Origin: Niallia taxi
Lineage (GTDB): Bacteria > Bacillota > Bacilli > Bacillales > Cytobacillaceae
Assembly: GCF_032818155.1 (NCBI RefSeq)
Contig: NZ_CP102589.1
Coordinates: 1,908,001-1,972,000 of the forward strand
Length of the DNA: 64,000 nt
Direction: 5' to 3'
Made by a program: the position numbers and the translations under genes. A model generated the notes under the pieces. It saw nothing but the letters and a program-made list of their open reading frames with translations, was not told the origin of the DNA and ran no database searches. Of this stretch, positions 52,928-61,722 are shown piece after piece; position 1 is the stretch's first letter; each line of letters opens with the position of its first letter.

Positions 52928-54043
52928 ATGATACAGAAAGCTGGTCAGAGAAGGTTTGGATCGTATAAGCAGGAGGATGTCGTTTTTCTATTAAAGGACT
53001 TAAGTGACTTCAGCTTAGAGGGGAATACAGAAGAGCGGGAAAAACGCATTCAAGGTGGTCAGCATTATAGTGAGACATTGCCGATTGAATACAATCCGCC
53101 AGAACACTATTTGCAGGTTTTTTGGGAAACTCTTGCAGAATACAAGGCAAAGGTAGCCTTTTGCACGGCAGTCGTTGCAGAGCAAATATACAGTAGAAAA
53201 GGGCAGAACACAGTCCTCGTCTCCCTTGCAAGAGCAGGCACACCAATCGGTATTTTGATGAAGCGATACTTACAATTTAAATATCGTGAAAACATTCCTC
53301 ATTACAGCATCTCTATTATCAGGGATAGAGGAATAGATGAAAATGCGCTTAACTACATTTTAAAATCTCATCCTGGCTGCAATATTCAATTTGTAGACGG
53401 CTGGACAGGTAAAGGAGCCATTTCAATTGAACTGTCAAAGTCTGTGCAAGTCTTTGAAAAGAAGTATGGCATAAAGCTTGATGATAGTCTTGCTGTTGTC
53501 GCAGATCCTGGCTATTGTACGGATTTGTTTGGCACTAGAGAAGACTTTCTTATTCCAAGCGCGTGCCTTAATTCGACTGTTTCAGGCCTTGTCAGCAGAA
53601 CAGTCCTTAATGATGCGTACATAGGAACAAATGATTTTCATGGCGCCAAGTATTATCAAGAATTAGAAGAATATGACGTTTCAGAACAGTATTTAGAGCA
53701 AATCGCCTCGCAATTTACACATATTAACGAACATGAATTAGAACAAGCGATTGCAGAAATCAAAAATGCAGAAGCAGTTTCCTTCAAAGGAATGAAGGAA
53801 GTTTTGGAGATAAAGGAAGCCTTTGGCATTGAAACAGCCAATTACGTTAAGCCAGGGGTAGGCGAAACAACAAGGGTTCTTTTAAGACGTGTGCCATGGA
53901 AAATCTTAATGAAGGATCCTGACAGTCCTTATGTACGTCATATCATCATGCTGGCAAAGGAACGGAATGTAGAAATAATCCCATATCCAAATATGAGTTA
54001 TACATGCTGTGGTCTCATTAAAAAAGTGGGTGAAGCGAAATGA
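52928..54043 (+). CDS. StiP/PRTase_1 family protein
   Basis: The 371-residue product is of the family labelled 'cysteine protease StiP' in older databases and PRTase_1 later. It contains EHYLQVFWETLAEYKAKVAF (about 61-80), LVSLARAGTPIGILMKRYL (about 98-116) and VDGWTGKGAISIEL (about 157-170), the PRPP-binding-like loop. VVADPGYCTDLFGTREDFLI follows at about 193. These features favour a phosphoribosyltransferase over a protease. The ATG lies one base after the previous stop, with GGGGGTAAG as ribosome site. Confidence 0.85.
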   Translation: MIQKAGQRRFGSYKQEDVVFLLKDLSDFSLEGNTEEREKRIQGGQHYSETLPIEYNPPEHYLQVFWETLAEYKAKVAFCTAVVAEQIYSRKGQNTVLVSLARAGTPIGILMKRYLQFKYRENIPHYSISIIRDRGIDENALNYILKSHPGCNIQFVDGWTGKGAISIELSKSVQVFEKKYGIKLDDSLAVVADPGYCTDLFGTREDFLIPSACLNSTVSGLVSRTVLNDAYIGTNDFHGAKYYQELEEYDVSEQYLEQIASQFTHINEHELEQAIAEIKNAEAVSFKGMKEVLEIKEAFGIETANYVKPGVGETTRVLLRRVPWKILMKDPDSPYVRHIIMLAKERNVEIIPYPNMSYTCCGLIKKVGEAK

Positions 54044-54861
54044 TAATGTTCGCATCCGATTTGGACAGAACGTTAATTTATTCAAAACGTGCCCTTTCTG
54101 AAATGGGCACACCGCTTAATAAAGAAATGGTCCCTGTTGAAAAAAGAAATGGAGAAAATATCTCTTATATGAAGGAAACAGCACTTAATCTTCTTAAGGA
54201 ACTTGCTAGTGAGGCCCTTTTTGTGCCTGTTACGACAAGGACATATGAGCAATATAAACGCATCTTTATTTTTGCAGAGGAAATACCAGTGACATATAGT
54301 GTGACTTCAAATGGGGCGAATATCCATTATAAAGGGGAATTACTTTCTGAATGGACAGAAACAGTACAAAGGAAGCTTGCAGAAGAGTGCAGTCAAAAAG
54401 AGGATTTAATGAAACTTCTGCAAGGGTATAAGCTCCCTGGTAAACTGAAAATCGCTGATGATCTATTCTTTTATTTTATATTAGAGGAGCAAATAACTTC
54501 GGATACAAAAAAACAGATTGGAGATATTGCTGCCGAAAATGGCTGGAAGCTGTCATTGCAAGGAAGAAAACTGTACTTCATGCCATCACCTGTTTGTAAG
54601 GGAGAAGCAGTAAAGTTTATTCAAAAGCGAGAGGGCATAACACAAATAGCAGGTGCAGGAGATTCCTTGCTTGATGTCCCTTTATTGAATGTTTGTACAT
54701 ATCCATTCATGCCAAGGCATGGGGAAATGGCTTCAGAGCTGATGAGCACAAATACATTTACATTCACGGAATTTCAAGGAGCAAATGCTGGTGAAGAGAT
54801 AATTAAGTCTGTTCACCAGCTTATAAAGAGAAGTTCTACTCTTCTGCAGGAGAGTCTTTGA
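54040..54861 (+). CDS. HAD-family phosphatase of the Ter biosynthetic cassette
   Basis: The 273-residue HAD hydrolase has motif I FASDLDRTLI (D7 and D9), motif II VTTRTYEQY (about 64), a cap region, motif III Lys in CKGEAVKFI (about 187) and motif IV AGAGDSLLDVPLL (about 205-217). It most resembles sucrose-phosphatase-like enzymes. Its likely task is to remove phosphate from the product of the two PRTases. The ATG overlaps the previous stop by 4 bases. Its end overlaps a convergent membrane gene by 26 bases. Confidence 0.87.
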   Translation: MIMFASDLDRTLIYSKRALSEMGTPLNKEMVPVEKRNGENISYMKETALNLLKELASEALFVPVTTRTYEQYKRIFIFAEEIPVTYSVTSNGANIHYKGELLSEWTETVQRKLAEECSQKEDLMKLLQGYKLPGKLKIADDLFFYFILEEQITSDTKKQIGDIAAENGWKLSLQGRKLYFMPSPVCKGEAVKFIQKREGITQIAGAGDSLLDVPLLNVCTYPFMPRHGEMASELMSTNTFTFTEFQGANAGEEIIKSVHQLIKRSSTLLQESL

Positions 54862-55090
54862 GCCATTTGGAAAGTAAATAATAAATGGTAGAGAAAACTG
54901 TATAGAAAACGAAGAAGGCTACTGCACCGACTAACAGGGAATGAAAGCTAATTGAAACGGCGAAACTGATCATGATACCGATGAGAAAGAGGTCAATGTA
55001 CAGGAAAGACTTGGAGCAAAGTACTTGCTCCATTTGTTTCATGTCATCTTCCATTTGATGATAAGACATTTTTCGAAACAGTAATCTCAT
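54836..55090 (-). CDS. small two-helix membrane protein in the Ter module
   Basis: The 84-residue protein is on the minus strand, opposite to all its neighbours. A basic N-terminal part (MRLLFRKMSYHQMEDDMKQM) is followed by two hydrophobic helices (about 32-50 and 53-74) and a short acidic tail. The ATG at 55090 has AGGTG 9 bases before it. It overlaps the 3' end of the HAD gene by 26 bases. I know no family for it. An antisense effect on the cassette is possible. Confidence 0.6.
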   Translation of the reverse strand: MRLLFRKMSYHQMEDDMKQMEQVLCSKSFLYIDLFLIGIMISFAVSISFHSLLVGAVAFFVFYTVFSTIYYLLSKWLKDSPAEE

Positions 55091-55254
55091 AATAAACACC
55101 TACTTAGCCTAAATTACTGTATTGTATGCATTTTGCAAAAAATGGTGAAAGATAGATAGTTTTTACATAAAGGATTTTCCCTTCAGACTTTAGATTAGCA
55201 GCAGGCTTAAGCATGACCTTATTAGGGGGAAAACAAAGTTTAGTTGTAGAAAAA

Positions 55255-55280
55255 TGAAACTTTTTGGACAAATAATCGTA
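55255..55280 (+). promoter_or_regulatory. sigma-W-type ECF promoter of yceG-telA
   Basis: TGAAAC at 55255-55260, a 16-base spacer and CGTACT from 55277. It lies 116 bases before the yceG start, inside a 306-base gap (55091-55396) that otherwise holds no gene. A weaker TATAAA near 55338 could be a vegetative alternative. Confidence 0.65.
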
Positions 55281-55396
55281 CTAATTTATATAGGGTAAAT
55301 ATTTAGCAATATTAATATACTGTGCTATGATACATATAAAGCTTTACGCGAAATGATTATTTAAAAAAGAGCAGTTCGTTTAGGGAAGTGGGAAAA

Positions 55397-57040
55397 ATGA
55401 ATGTTAATTTACACACACTGACTGGGCAGATACTTCCTGTATCGATGGAAAACTGGTATACAACTATGCAACAGCCGCTGAATAGCCGGCCTTTTTATAA
55501 GGAAGAAAACGGAACCATTACCTTTGGGCAAGTGTTTGTAAAGCTTCTAGGTGTGCCAATGGATGAAGATGAATATTATAATCAGCTTTATGATTGGGTT
55601 CATTCAGAAGACAATAACTTAGAACTGATTAGCAATAATCACTTGAACCGTGTTTTGGATAACAAGCATTTCCAAGCGATTCAAAAAGTACTGAATTTAC
55701 TTCATGAACAAAATCTGTCTGTTAATCGGTTTGTAGCCTTTTTGGACGGAGAAAACCTTATTTTGAAATCAACGAGTCCATCCATACATCGAAAATTGAG
55801 GGAAAGCATGATAAAGCTTGTCGAGCGCTTTGCCGAAACAGAACCAAATGGCTTAAAGAGCAGCGAGCTACGCAGAGTGCTTGTTGATGTTATTAAATGG
55901 TCTATCAACCACCTTCAGCCAAGTCTTGAGGCATGCGGTGAAAGTGATAGACTTCCGCAATATTTGTGGTATGGTACTGGCAATAAAAGCCAAGCTTATT
56001 TTTTAACATATTTGTCGCAAATCGGTTGTGATTTGGTGATTGCAAGTCCAAATGGTGACGATGTTTTCGAACAAATTGCAGGTGACTTGCAGCCTGTTTT
56101 TATCCATAGATATCCGCAGGAAAAAGAGGCGGAGGAATTTCCAACGGAAAAACGGAGAAGGACAGCAACTGTTGCTTACAGAGCGTCAAAAGAAATTGAG
56201 AGCATTTTAAATCATGAAGGTTCTGGCCTTTATAAACCATGGCAGCTGAGGGATTACACACCAATGTCCGTAACGCTCAAGACGACTTATGACGAGCTGT
56301 TTTTGCTGGAAAAAGAAAAAGCGATGATTCGCCCAAATTTTGAAGTAAGTAATGGAGAAGTGAAAATTCCTACTATTTTTGCTAAAGTATTTGGTGTAAG
56401 CGGCAATAGGAAAGAATATTGGGATAGGATGCATACACTTGTAAATGTGGAACATGCCCTATTGATAAAGAATTTTCCTTTTACAAGAGCAATCGTCAGC
56501 GATTATCGTTTTCATTATCGAAATGCTCTTGGCAAAGATGGGAAATTGGACATTGACAAAATGATGGCATCGAACTATTGGAGCTATGGCCGTTTGCCAA
56601 TAGGATTGCAAAAAGGAATCGCATCAAGCATCCGGTCTATTTGCCATAAGCCTCGTCTGCAGTCATTGCCGAATGAAACAGAAGAAGAAGCAGCTATTTT
56701 CCTGTTCACACAAGGACTAATCATACCTGCTGACATCTTAAAGCTGCTGCAGAAATTTGACTATTCACAGGATGTTCCAAGCATCATTTTGTATAAGACA
56801 GAGCAAAACGGCATTTTTACGAGAGAGGATGCAGCGATTCTGCTTTTATTAAATGCATTCGGAGTGGATATTATTCTTTATAATCCGCCAGGCCATATGG
56901 ATATTGAGCCGTTTATTACTGAAGGCTCCTATGATTCCCACTGGCTCGAGGATGTTGTGTTTGAACTGGAATATAAGGAAGAGTCGTTCTTTAAGAAAAT
57001 GATACTGAATGGTTTTAAAAAAAATAGAAGGGGAGATTAG
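55397..57040 (+). CDS. yceG: YceG family protein of the Ter stress module
   Basis: The 547-residue product fits B. subtilis YceG (YceG_bac family, listed as a component of the Ter 'biosynthetic module'). It has two similar halves: RPFYKEENGTITFGQVFVKL at about 32 and RPNFEVSNGEVKIPTIFAKV near 315 share a pattern, which suggests an internal duplication. I see no catalytic motif I can name. The ATG at 55397 follows GGGAAGTGGG. telA starts 2 bases after its stop. Confidence 0.88.
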   Translation: MNVNLHTLTGQILPVSMENWYTTMQQPLNSRPFYKEENGTITFGQVFVKLLGVPMDEDEYYNQLYDWVHSEDNNLELISNNHLNRVLDNKHFQAIQKVLNLLHEQNLSVNRFVAFLDGENLILKSTSPSIHRKLRESMIKLVERFAETEPNGLKSSELRRVLVDVIKWSINHLQPSLEACGESDRLPQYLWYGTGNKSQAYFLTYLSQIGCDLVIASPNGDDVFEQIAGDLQPVFIHRYPQEKEAEEFPTEKRRRTATVAYRASKEIESILNHEGSGLYKPWQLRDYTPMSVTLKTTYDELFLLEKEKAMIRPNFEVSNGEVKIPTIFAKVFGVSGNRKEYWDRMHTLVNVEHALLIKNFPFTRAIVSDYRFHYRNALGKDGKLDIDKMMASNYWSYGRLPIGLQKGIASSIRSICHKPRLQSLPNETEEEAAIFLFTQGLIIPADILKLLQKFDYSQDVPSIILYKTEQNGIFTREDAAILLLLNAFGVDIILYNPPGHMDIEPFITEGSYDSHWLEDVVFELEYKEESFFKKMILNGFKKNRRGD

Positions 57041-57042
57041 CA

Positions 57043-58146
57043 GTGAATATGCAATCATCTAATTCTTCAAGCAATGAACACCAAGTTATAGATGTTTTAA
57101 CGGAAAATAAGGTTTCTGAAATCAAGCTTGCCTTAAGAAATGAACCAGAAGTACAGCAGCTGGCAAAATCTATTGATGAAAGAGACCAAATTCAAATACT
57201 AGAGTTCGGAAAAGAGCCTGCTGTTCAGATTTCTAAATTCTCCGATCAAATTCTCAGCAACATGAGAACAACAAAAGTCGAAGACTCAGGAGAACTGTTG
57301 AAACAGCTCGGCAGGATTATGGATAAGTTTGATAAAAAAGACTTTGAGCAATCCTCAAAGGGACTGTTTGGAAAGCTGTTCAAAAAAAGCGAAAAAATCA
57401 TGGAGAAGCTTTTTGGTAAATACCAGTCAATGGGATCGGAAATTGATAAGGTTTATGTTGAAATTTCCAAATACCAAACGGAGATGGTTGATTCGACAAA
57501 CATGCTTGACAATATGTATGAGCAAAACTATCAATATTATTTGACGCTTGAGAAATATGCCGTTGCAGGTGCGATGAAATCAGATCAGCTAAAACAAGAG
57601 GTGCTTCCTCCAATTGAAGCAAAAGCAATCCAAGGAGATCAGCTTGCTTCGATGCAGCTTGATACATTACGAAATGCGATTGAATTGATCGACCAGCGTG
57701 TGTATGATTTGGAAATGGCCAAAATGGTAGCATTGCAGACAGCACCGCAAATAAGACTGCTGCAGCGCGGAAATACGAAATTAATCGGAAAGATTAACTC
57801 TGCTTTTGTAACGACAATTCCTATTTTTAAAAACGGATTGATTCAAGCTGTTGCAGCAAAAAGACAGAAGCTAGTAGCAGACAGCATGAGCGAGCTTGAC
57901 CGTCGTACAAATGAGATGCTTGTCCGCAATGCACAAAATATTTCACAGCAAAGTGTGGATATTGCAAGAATGGCAGGTGCGCCAAGCATTAAAATTGAAA
58001 CAATCGAGGAATCCTGGAATATCATTATGAAGGGTATGCAGGAAACAAAATCGATTGAAGAAGAAAATAAGAGGCTCCGTGAGGAAGGTACGAAAAAACT
58101 GGAGCAGCTTCACAGTAATTTTAAACAAATGAAATTAAAAGGCTAA
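57043..58146 (+). CDS. yceH: TelA/YceH toxic-anion resistance protein
   Basis: The 367-residue protein is helical and of the TelA family. The family core is seen in IQILEFGKEPAVQISKFSDQ (about 48-67) and LGRIMDKFDKKDF (about 88), followed by long coiled-coil helices to the end. Named for tellurite resistance, it more broadly accompanies Ter proteins in envelope stress and lantibiotic tolerance. The start is GTG at 57043 after AGGGGAGATT. It ends before a small hairpin and two terD genes. Confidence 0.92.
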   Translation: MNMQSSNSSSNEHQVIDVLTENKVSEIKLALRNEPEVQQLAKSIDERDQIQILEFGKEPAVQISKFSDQILSNMRTTKVEDSGELLKQLGRIMDKFDKKDFEQSSKGLFGKLFKKSEKIMEKLFGKYQSMGSEIDKVYVEISKYQTEMVDSTNMLDNMYEQNYQYYLTLEKYAVAGAMKSDQLKQEVLPPIEAKAIQGDQLASMQLDTLRNAIELIDQRVYDLEMAKMVALQTAPQIRLLQRGNTKLIGKINSAFVTTIPIFKNGLIQAVAAKRQKLVADSMSELDRRTNEMLVRNAQNISQQSVDIARMAGAPSIKIETIEESWNIIMKGMQETKSIEEENKRLREEGTKKLEQLHSNFKQMKLKG

Positions 58147-58150
58147 TAAT

Positions 58151-58171
58151 CAGGGCAGTTCTGCTGCCCTG
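58151..58171 (+). other. intercistronic hairpin between telA and terD
   Basis: A perfect 8-bp stem CAGGGCAG/CTGCCCTG with a TTCTG loop has no T-run after it. It may protect or process the mRNA and so set the level of the terD genes against yceG-telA. Confidence 0.5.
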
Positions 58172-58206
58172 ACATAAAAAATACATAATACATAGGAGTG
58201 GATAAT

Positions 58207-58821
58207 ATGGCAATCAATCTGCAAAAAGGACAAAGAGTGGACTTGACGAAAGGCAATCCTGGTTTATCAAAGATTATGGTAGGTCTTGGCTGGGATCCAG
58301 TTCAGCAAAATAAAGGCGGCGGACTGTTTGGTTCTTTATTTGGCGGCGGTTCTGGCGGAGCAAATGTTGACTGTGATGCATCAGTATTAATGCTTGATGA
58401 GAACGGCAAAGTAAAAGGAAACAGTGATGTTATTTACTTTGGCAACTTGAAAAGCAGAGATGGCAGCATTCAGCATACTGGCGACAACTTGACTGGAGAC
58501 GGCGCAGGGGATGATGAGCAAATTTTTGTGGAATTAAGCCGTGTTCCTGCAGCAGTACATAAGCTTGTTTTCATTGTTAATATTTATGATGCGGTGAAAA
58601 GAAAACAGCATTTCGGAATGATTCAAAACGCATTTATCCGCATTGTTAATCCAAGCTCTAATGAGACATTGCTTCACTACAATCTGACAGATAACTATAA
58701 TGGCATGACAAGCTTAATTGTTGGTGAACTTTACAGACACGGTCAAGAGTGGAAGTTTGGCGCAATTGGTTCTGGAACATCTGCTGGCAGTCTTGGTGAA
58801 GTAGTAAAATCTTATTCTTAA
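58207..58821 (+). CDS. yceC: TerD family protein 2 (YceC-like, glycine insertion)
   Basis: The 204-residue TerD paralogue has a Gly/Phe-rich insertion GGGLFGSLFGGGSGG (about 36-50) in the first calcium-site loop, before VDCDASVLML. The second site reads HTGDNLTGDGAGDDE. B. subtilis YceC has the same kind of insertion. It keeps the start [17 protein letters not shown]. The ATG at 58207 follows TAGGAGTGG. The third terD follows after 32 bases. Confidence 0.93.
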   Translation: MAINLQKGQRVDLTKGNPGLSKIMVGLGWDPVQQNKGGGLFGSLFGGGSGGANVDCDASVLMLDENGKVKGNSDVIYFGNLKSRDGSIQHTGDNLTGDGAGDDEQIFVELSRVPAAVHKLVFIVNIYDAVKRKQHFGMIQNAFIRIVNPSSNETLLHYNLTDNYNGMTSLIVGELYRHGQEWKFGAIGSGTSAGSLGEVVKSYS

Positions 58822-58853
58822 TATTAGCAAGGGATTAAAAGGAGGAGAAAAGA

Positions 58854-59432
58854 ATGAGCATCAATCTATCAAAAGGACAAAGAATTGACCTGACGAAAAC
58901 GAATCCAGGCTTAACGAGAGCGATAATCGGATTAGGCTGGGACACAAATCGCTATGACGGCGGTGTTGATTTTGACTTGGATGCATCAGCATTTCTGGCA
59001 GATGCAAACGGCAAAGTGATAAATGATGTAGATTTCATTTTCTACAACAACCTTGCCCATCCGAGCGGCGGTGTGGAGCATACAGGCGATAACCGGACAG
59101 GCGAAGGCGATGGGGATGATGAACAAATCGTCATCGACTTTTCTAAAATTCCAGCACACGTACATAAAGTTGGCATTGCTGTGACGATTCATGATGCAGA
59201 TTCTAGAAGTCAAAATTTTGGTCAGGTTTCTAATGCGTTTGTTCGTGTGGTGAATGAAGAAACAAATGTAGAAATACTTCGATATGATTTAGGCGAAGAT
59301 TTTTCTGTGGAGACAGCTGTTGTCATTTGTGAATTGTACAAGCATAATGGCGATTGGAAGTTTAATGCTATTGGCAGCGGATTCTCTGGCGGACTTGCAG
59401 CACTATGCCGCAACTACGGATTGGACGTATAA
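58854..59432 (+). CDS. TerD family protein 3 (YceE-like)
   Basis: The 192-residue product is canonical Ter[20 protein letters not shown], then [18 protein letters not shown] and [15 protein letters not shown] calcium sites, ending [19 protein letters not shown]. It is closer to the first paralogue at 48690 than to the second. The start follows AAAAGGAGGAGAA. It is the last gene of the module, before a terminator. Confidence 0.94.
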   Translation: MSINLSKGQRIDLTKTNPGLTRAIIGLGWDTNRYDGGVDFDLDASAFLADANGKVINDVDFIFYNNLAHPSGGVEHTGDNRTGEGDGDDEQIVIDFSKIPAHVHKVGIAVTIHDADSRSQNFGQVSNAFVRVVNEETNVEILRYDLGEDFSVETAVVICELYKHNGDWKFNAIGSGFSGGLAALCRNYGLDV

Positions 59433-59497
59433 CTCCTGGCTGTCAAACAGACAGAGTGTATGAAATAAACAGCAAGCTGAGCAGCCTTTCAGAAAAG

Positions 59498-59533
59498 AAG
59501 CCTTTCTTGTTTCTTTTTTGAAGGGCTTTTTTT
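59498..59533 (+). terminator. terminator after the Ter module
   Basis: AAGCCTTTC pairs with GAAGGGCTT (one G-T pair), with a 13-base loop, followed by TTTTT. Confidence 0.78.
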
Positions 59534-59663
59534 GAGGGAATTGCCAATATTTTTAATGCGGCAATAAATCTATCATTCTATGCTATAATCTAATATATTA
59601 TTAATCTCCTCCTCATCAAACATACTAGTAATACATCGGAGAGCAAAGATGGAGAGAGTAAGG

Positions 59664-60371
59664 ATGAAGCATTTAAAAAAGATCATGCCATTTTTTATGA
59701 TTGGCATTGTTTCGCTACTGATGGGGAATTCCCAGCAGGAAACAGATGGAATTATGCTGAAAGATTATCCTGTCCAATCGATATTAAAGGATAATCTTTC
59801 AGCATCTGAACAGATAAACCTGCAATCTATTATTTCGCTTCCGAAAGGAACATTTGATCAAATGGAAGCAGCAGTAATTGTGAAGCGTCTTAATAGGCTG
59901 CCATTATCTCTTTTATCAAAAATAGAAGAAAAGGGAATTAAAATAAAGCTATTTACTGGAAAGCTAACCGATAATCCGTCAGCAAAGCAATTTGCTGGAA
60001 TAATACCAAGAGGGTATCGCACGACAAAAACGTGGGATGATGTGCCAGGAATCGGCGGCGGACAAACGGTGCTTGTAAAGATTGGCTCAAGTAATAAAGG
60101 GAGCGGACACGGTTCAGTTAACCTGGAGCTTCATGAACTGGCTCATTCCATTGACTATAAGGTACTGAATTATTATAGTAAAAAGGAACAATTTATTTCG
60201 GCTTGGAATAAAGAGAAAGTAAGTCTTTTTCCACAAAGACCGTATTTTTTGAACTATCCTGAGGAATACTTTGCGGAAACCTTTGCCATGTATTATTTAG
60301 GCGGTTCATATAAAGAATCATTAAAATTGTTGGCACCTTTAACATATAATCAGATTGCCAGCATTAAATAA
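59664..60371 (+). CDS. lethal-factor-like (ATLF) secreted metalloprotease
   Basis: The 235-residue product begins with a signal-like helix (KHLKKIMPFFMIGIVSLLMG). The mature part carries a zinc protease site: HELAHSIDY (about 157-165) with two His ligands and the catalytic Glu, and EEYFAETFAMYYL (about 200-212) with the third ligand. This HExxH plus E-x-FAExF layout is that of anthrax lethal factor and Pro-Pro endopeptidases. It is probably secreted and its substrate is unknown. ATGs at 59649 and 59664 both have ribosome sites; the second gives the usual signal peptide. It lies between the Ter module and thyA. Confidence 0.8.
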   Translation: MKHLKKIMPFFMIGIVSLLMGNSQQETDGIMLKDYPVQSILKDNLSASEQINLQSIISLPKGTFDQMEAAVIVKRLNRLPLSLLSKIEEKGIKIKLFTGKLTDNPSAKQFAGIIPRGYRTTKTWDDVPGIGGGQTVLVKIGSSNKGSGHGSVNLELHELAHSIDYKVLNYYSKKEQFISAWNKEKVSLFPQRPYFLNYPEEYFAETFAMYYLGGSYKESLKLLAPLTYNQIASIK

Positions 60372-60402
60372 GCAAATTTAGCAGGAAAAGGATGTTGAAT
60401 AA

Positions 60403-61197
60403 ATGAAGCAATATTTAGATCTATGCAGACATGTCTTGACAACAGGAACGAAAAAAGAAGATCGTACAGGAACTGGCACTGTTAGTACTTTCGGCTATCA
60501 AATGCGTTTCGATTTAGCAGAAGGTTTTCCGTTGATCACGACGAAAAAGCTCCACTTGCGTTCGATTATTCATGAGCTCCTATGGTTCTTAAATGGGGAT
60601 ACTAATATCAAGTACTTACAAGATAATAATGTTCGCATTTGGAATGAATGGGCAGATGAAGAAGGCAACCTAGGACCAGTATACGGCCATCAATGGAGAT
60701 CATGGACATCAAGGGATGGTAGCACGATAGATCAGATAGCTGAATTGATTCACACAATAAAAAATAACCCAGATTCGCGCAGAATGATTGTTAGTGCATG
60801 GAATGTCGGTGATATACCTGAAATGGCATTGCCGCCTTGTCATTGTCTGTTTCAGTTTTATGTAGCAGACGGAAAATTGTCTTGCCAATTGTACCAGCGT
60901 TCTGCAGATGTATTTTTAGGAGTGCCTTTTAATATCTCCTCATATGCTTTACTTACCTATATGATTGCCCAAGTATGTGATCTTGAAGTTGGGGAGTTTA
61001 TCCATACATTTGGTGATGTCCATATTTATAATAATCATATAGAGCAAGTGGAGCTGCAGCTTACAAGAGAACCGAAGCCACTGCCGTATCTTGTGCTGAA
61101 TAAAGAAGTTAAGGACATTTTCTCGTTCAAATATGAAGATTTTGAAATTGTGAACTATGAAGCACACCCACATATTAAAGGAGTTGTAAGTGTATGA
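60403..61197 (+). CDS. thyA: thymidylate synthase
   Basis: It makes dTMP from dUMP with methylene-tetrahydrofolate. The 264-residue length equals E. coli ThyA and B. subtilis ThyB. Motifs: EDRTGTGT near 19, the loop [14 protein letters not shown] with the catalytic Cys (about 146), [19 protein letters not shown] (about 160-178), and the dUMP site HIYNNHIEQ near 207. It overlaps dfrA by 4 bases, and DfrA regenerates the folate that this enzyme oxidises. Confidence 0.97.
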   Translation: MKQYLDLCRHVLTTGTKKEDRTGTGTVSTFGYQMRFDLAEGFPLITTKKLHLRSIIHELLWFLNGDTNIKYLQDNNVRIWNEWADEEGNLGPVYGHQWRSWTSRDGSTIDQIAELIHTIKNNPDSRRMIVSAWNVGDIPEMALPPCHCLFQFYVADGKLSCQLYQRSADVFLGVPFNISSYALLTYMIAQVCDLEVGEFIHTFGDVHIYNNHIEQVELQLTREPKPLPYLVLNKEVKDIFSFKYEDFEIVNYEAHPHIKGVVSV

Positions 61198-61682
61198 TTT
61201 CTTTAATTGTAGCGATGGACGATAAGCAGGCCATCGGAGTAAATAACCAATTGCCTTGGCATTTACCCGAAGACTTAAAGTATTTCAAGAAGGTGACAAC
61301 AGGTCACCCAATCATAATGGGTCGTAAAACGAGAGATTCGATTGGACGAAATTTGCCTAACAGGGAAAATGTAATTTTAACGAGAGACAAAAATTATACT
61401 TGTGAAGGCTGTATAGTCCTGTATTCTATCGATGAATTTAAAAAATGGCAGGCGGAGAAGGATGAGGAGATTTTTATCATCGGCGGGTCTGAAATCTTTA
61501 AAGAAACAATCGAAATTACTGACAGACTTTATATTACGGAAATTAGCGGCGAATTTGAGGCAGACACTTATTTTCCTGAAATTGACTGGAATGAGTGGCA
61601 TATCATAAGTGAAAATAAGGGCATTAGAGATGAAAAGAATGATTATGATTACCGCTTCCTAGTATATGAAAAGAATAAATAA
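61194..61682 (+). CDS. dfrA: dihydrofolate reductase
   Basis: The 162-residue enzyme has the DHFR pattern: [20 protein letters not shown] (about 3-22) with [13 protein letters not shown] containing the active Asp/Glu, [22 protein letters not shown] split across about 42-63 as the NADPH site, and IIGGSEIF (about 97). The ATGA overlap with thyA couples translation. A strong terminator shared with the convergent gene follows. Confidence 0.97.
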   Translation: MISLIVAMDDKQAIGVNNQLPWHLPEDLKYFKKVTTGHPIIMGRKTRDSIGRNLPNRENVILTRDKNYTCEGCIVLYSIDEFKKWQAEKDEEIFIIGGSEIFKETIEITDRLYITEISGEFEADTYFPEIDWNEWHIISENKGIRDEKNDYDYRFLVYEKNK

Positions 61683-61686
61683 TAAA

Positions 61687-61722
61687 GAAAAAACCAAATC
61701 AAAGTTGATTTGGTTTTTTTAT
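61687..61722. terminator. bidirectional terminator between dfrA and trhA
   Basis: AAAAACCAAATCA, a 3-base loop, TTGATTTGGTTTTT; T-runs lie on both strands. Confidence 0.92.

Noticed and set aside
52928..54043. Cysteine protease function for the StiP-family gene
   Set aside because: No Cys-His protease site is visible, while a PRPP-like loop and the company of a second PRTase favour a transferase.
48690..59432. Reading the Ter genes as a tellurite-resistance island
   Set aside because: The names are historical. The three TerD, TerC and TelA genes with ECF promoters fit general envelope stress, and no metal-specific gene is present.
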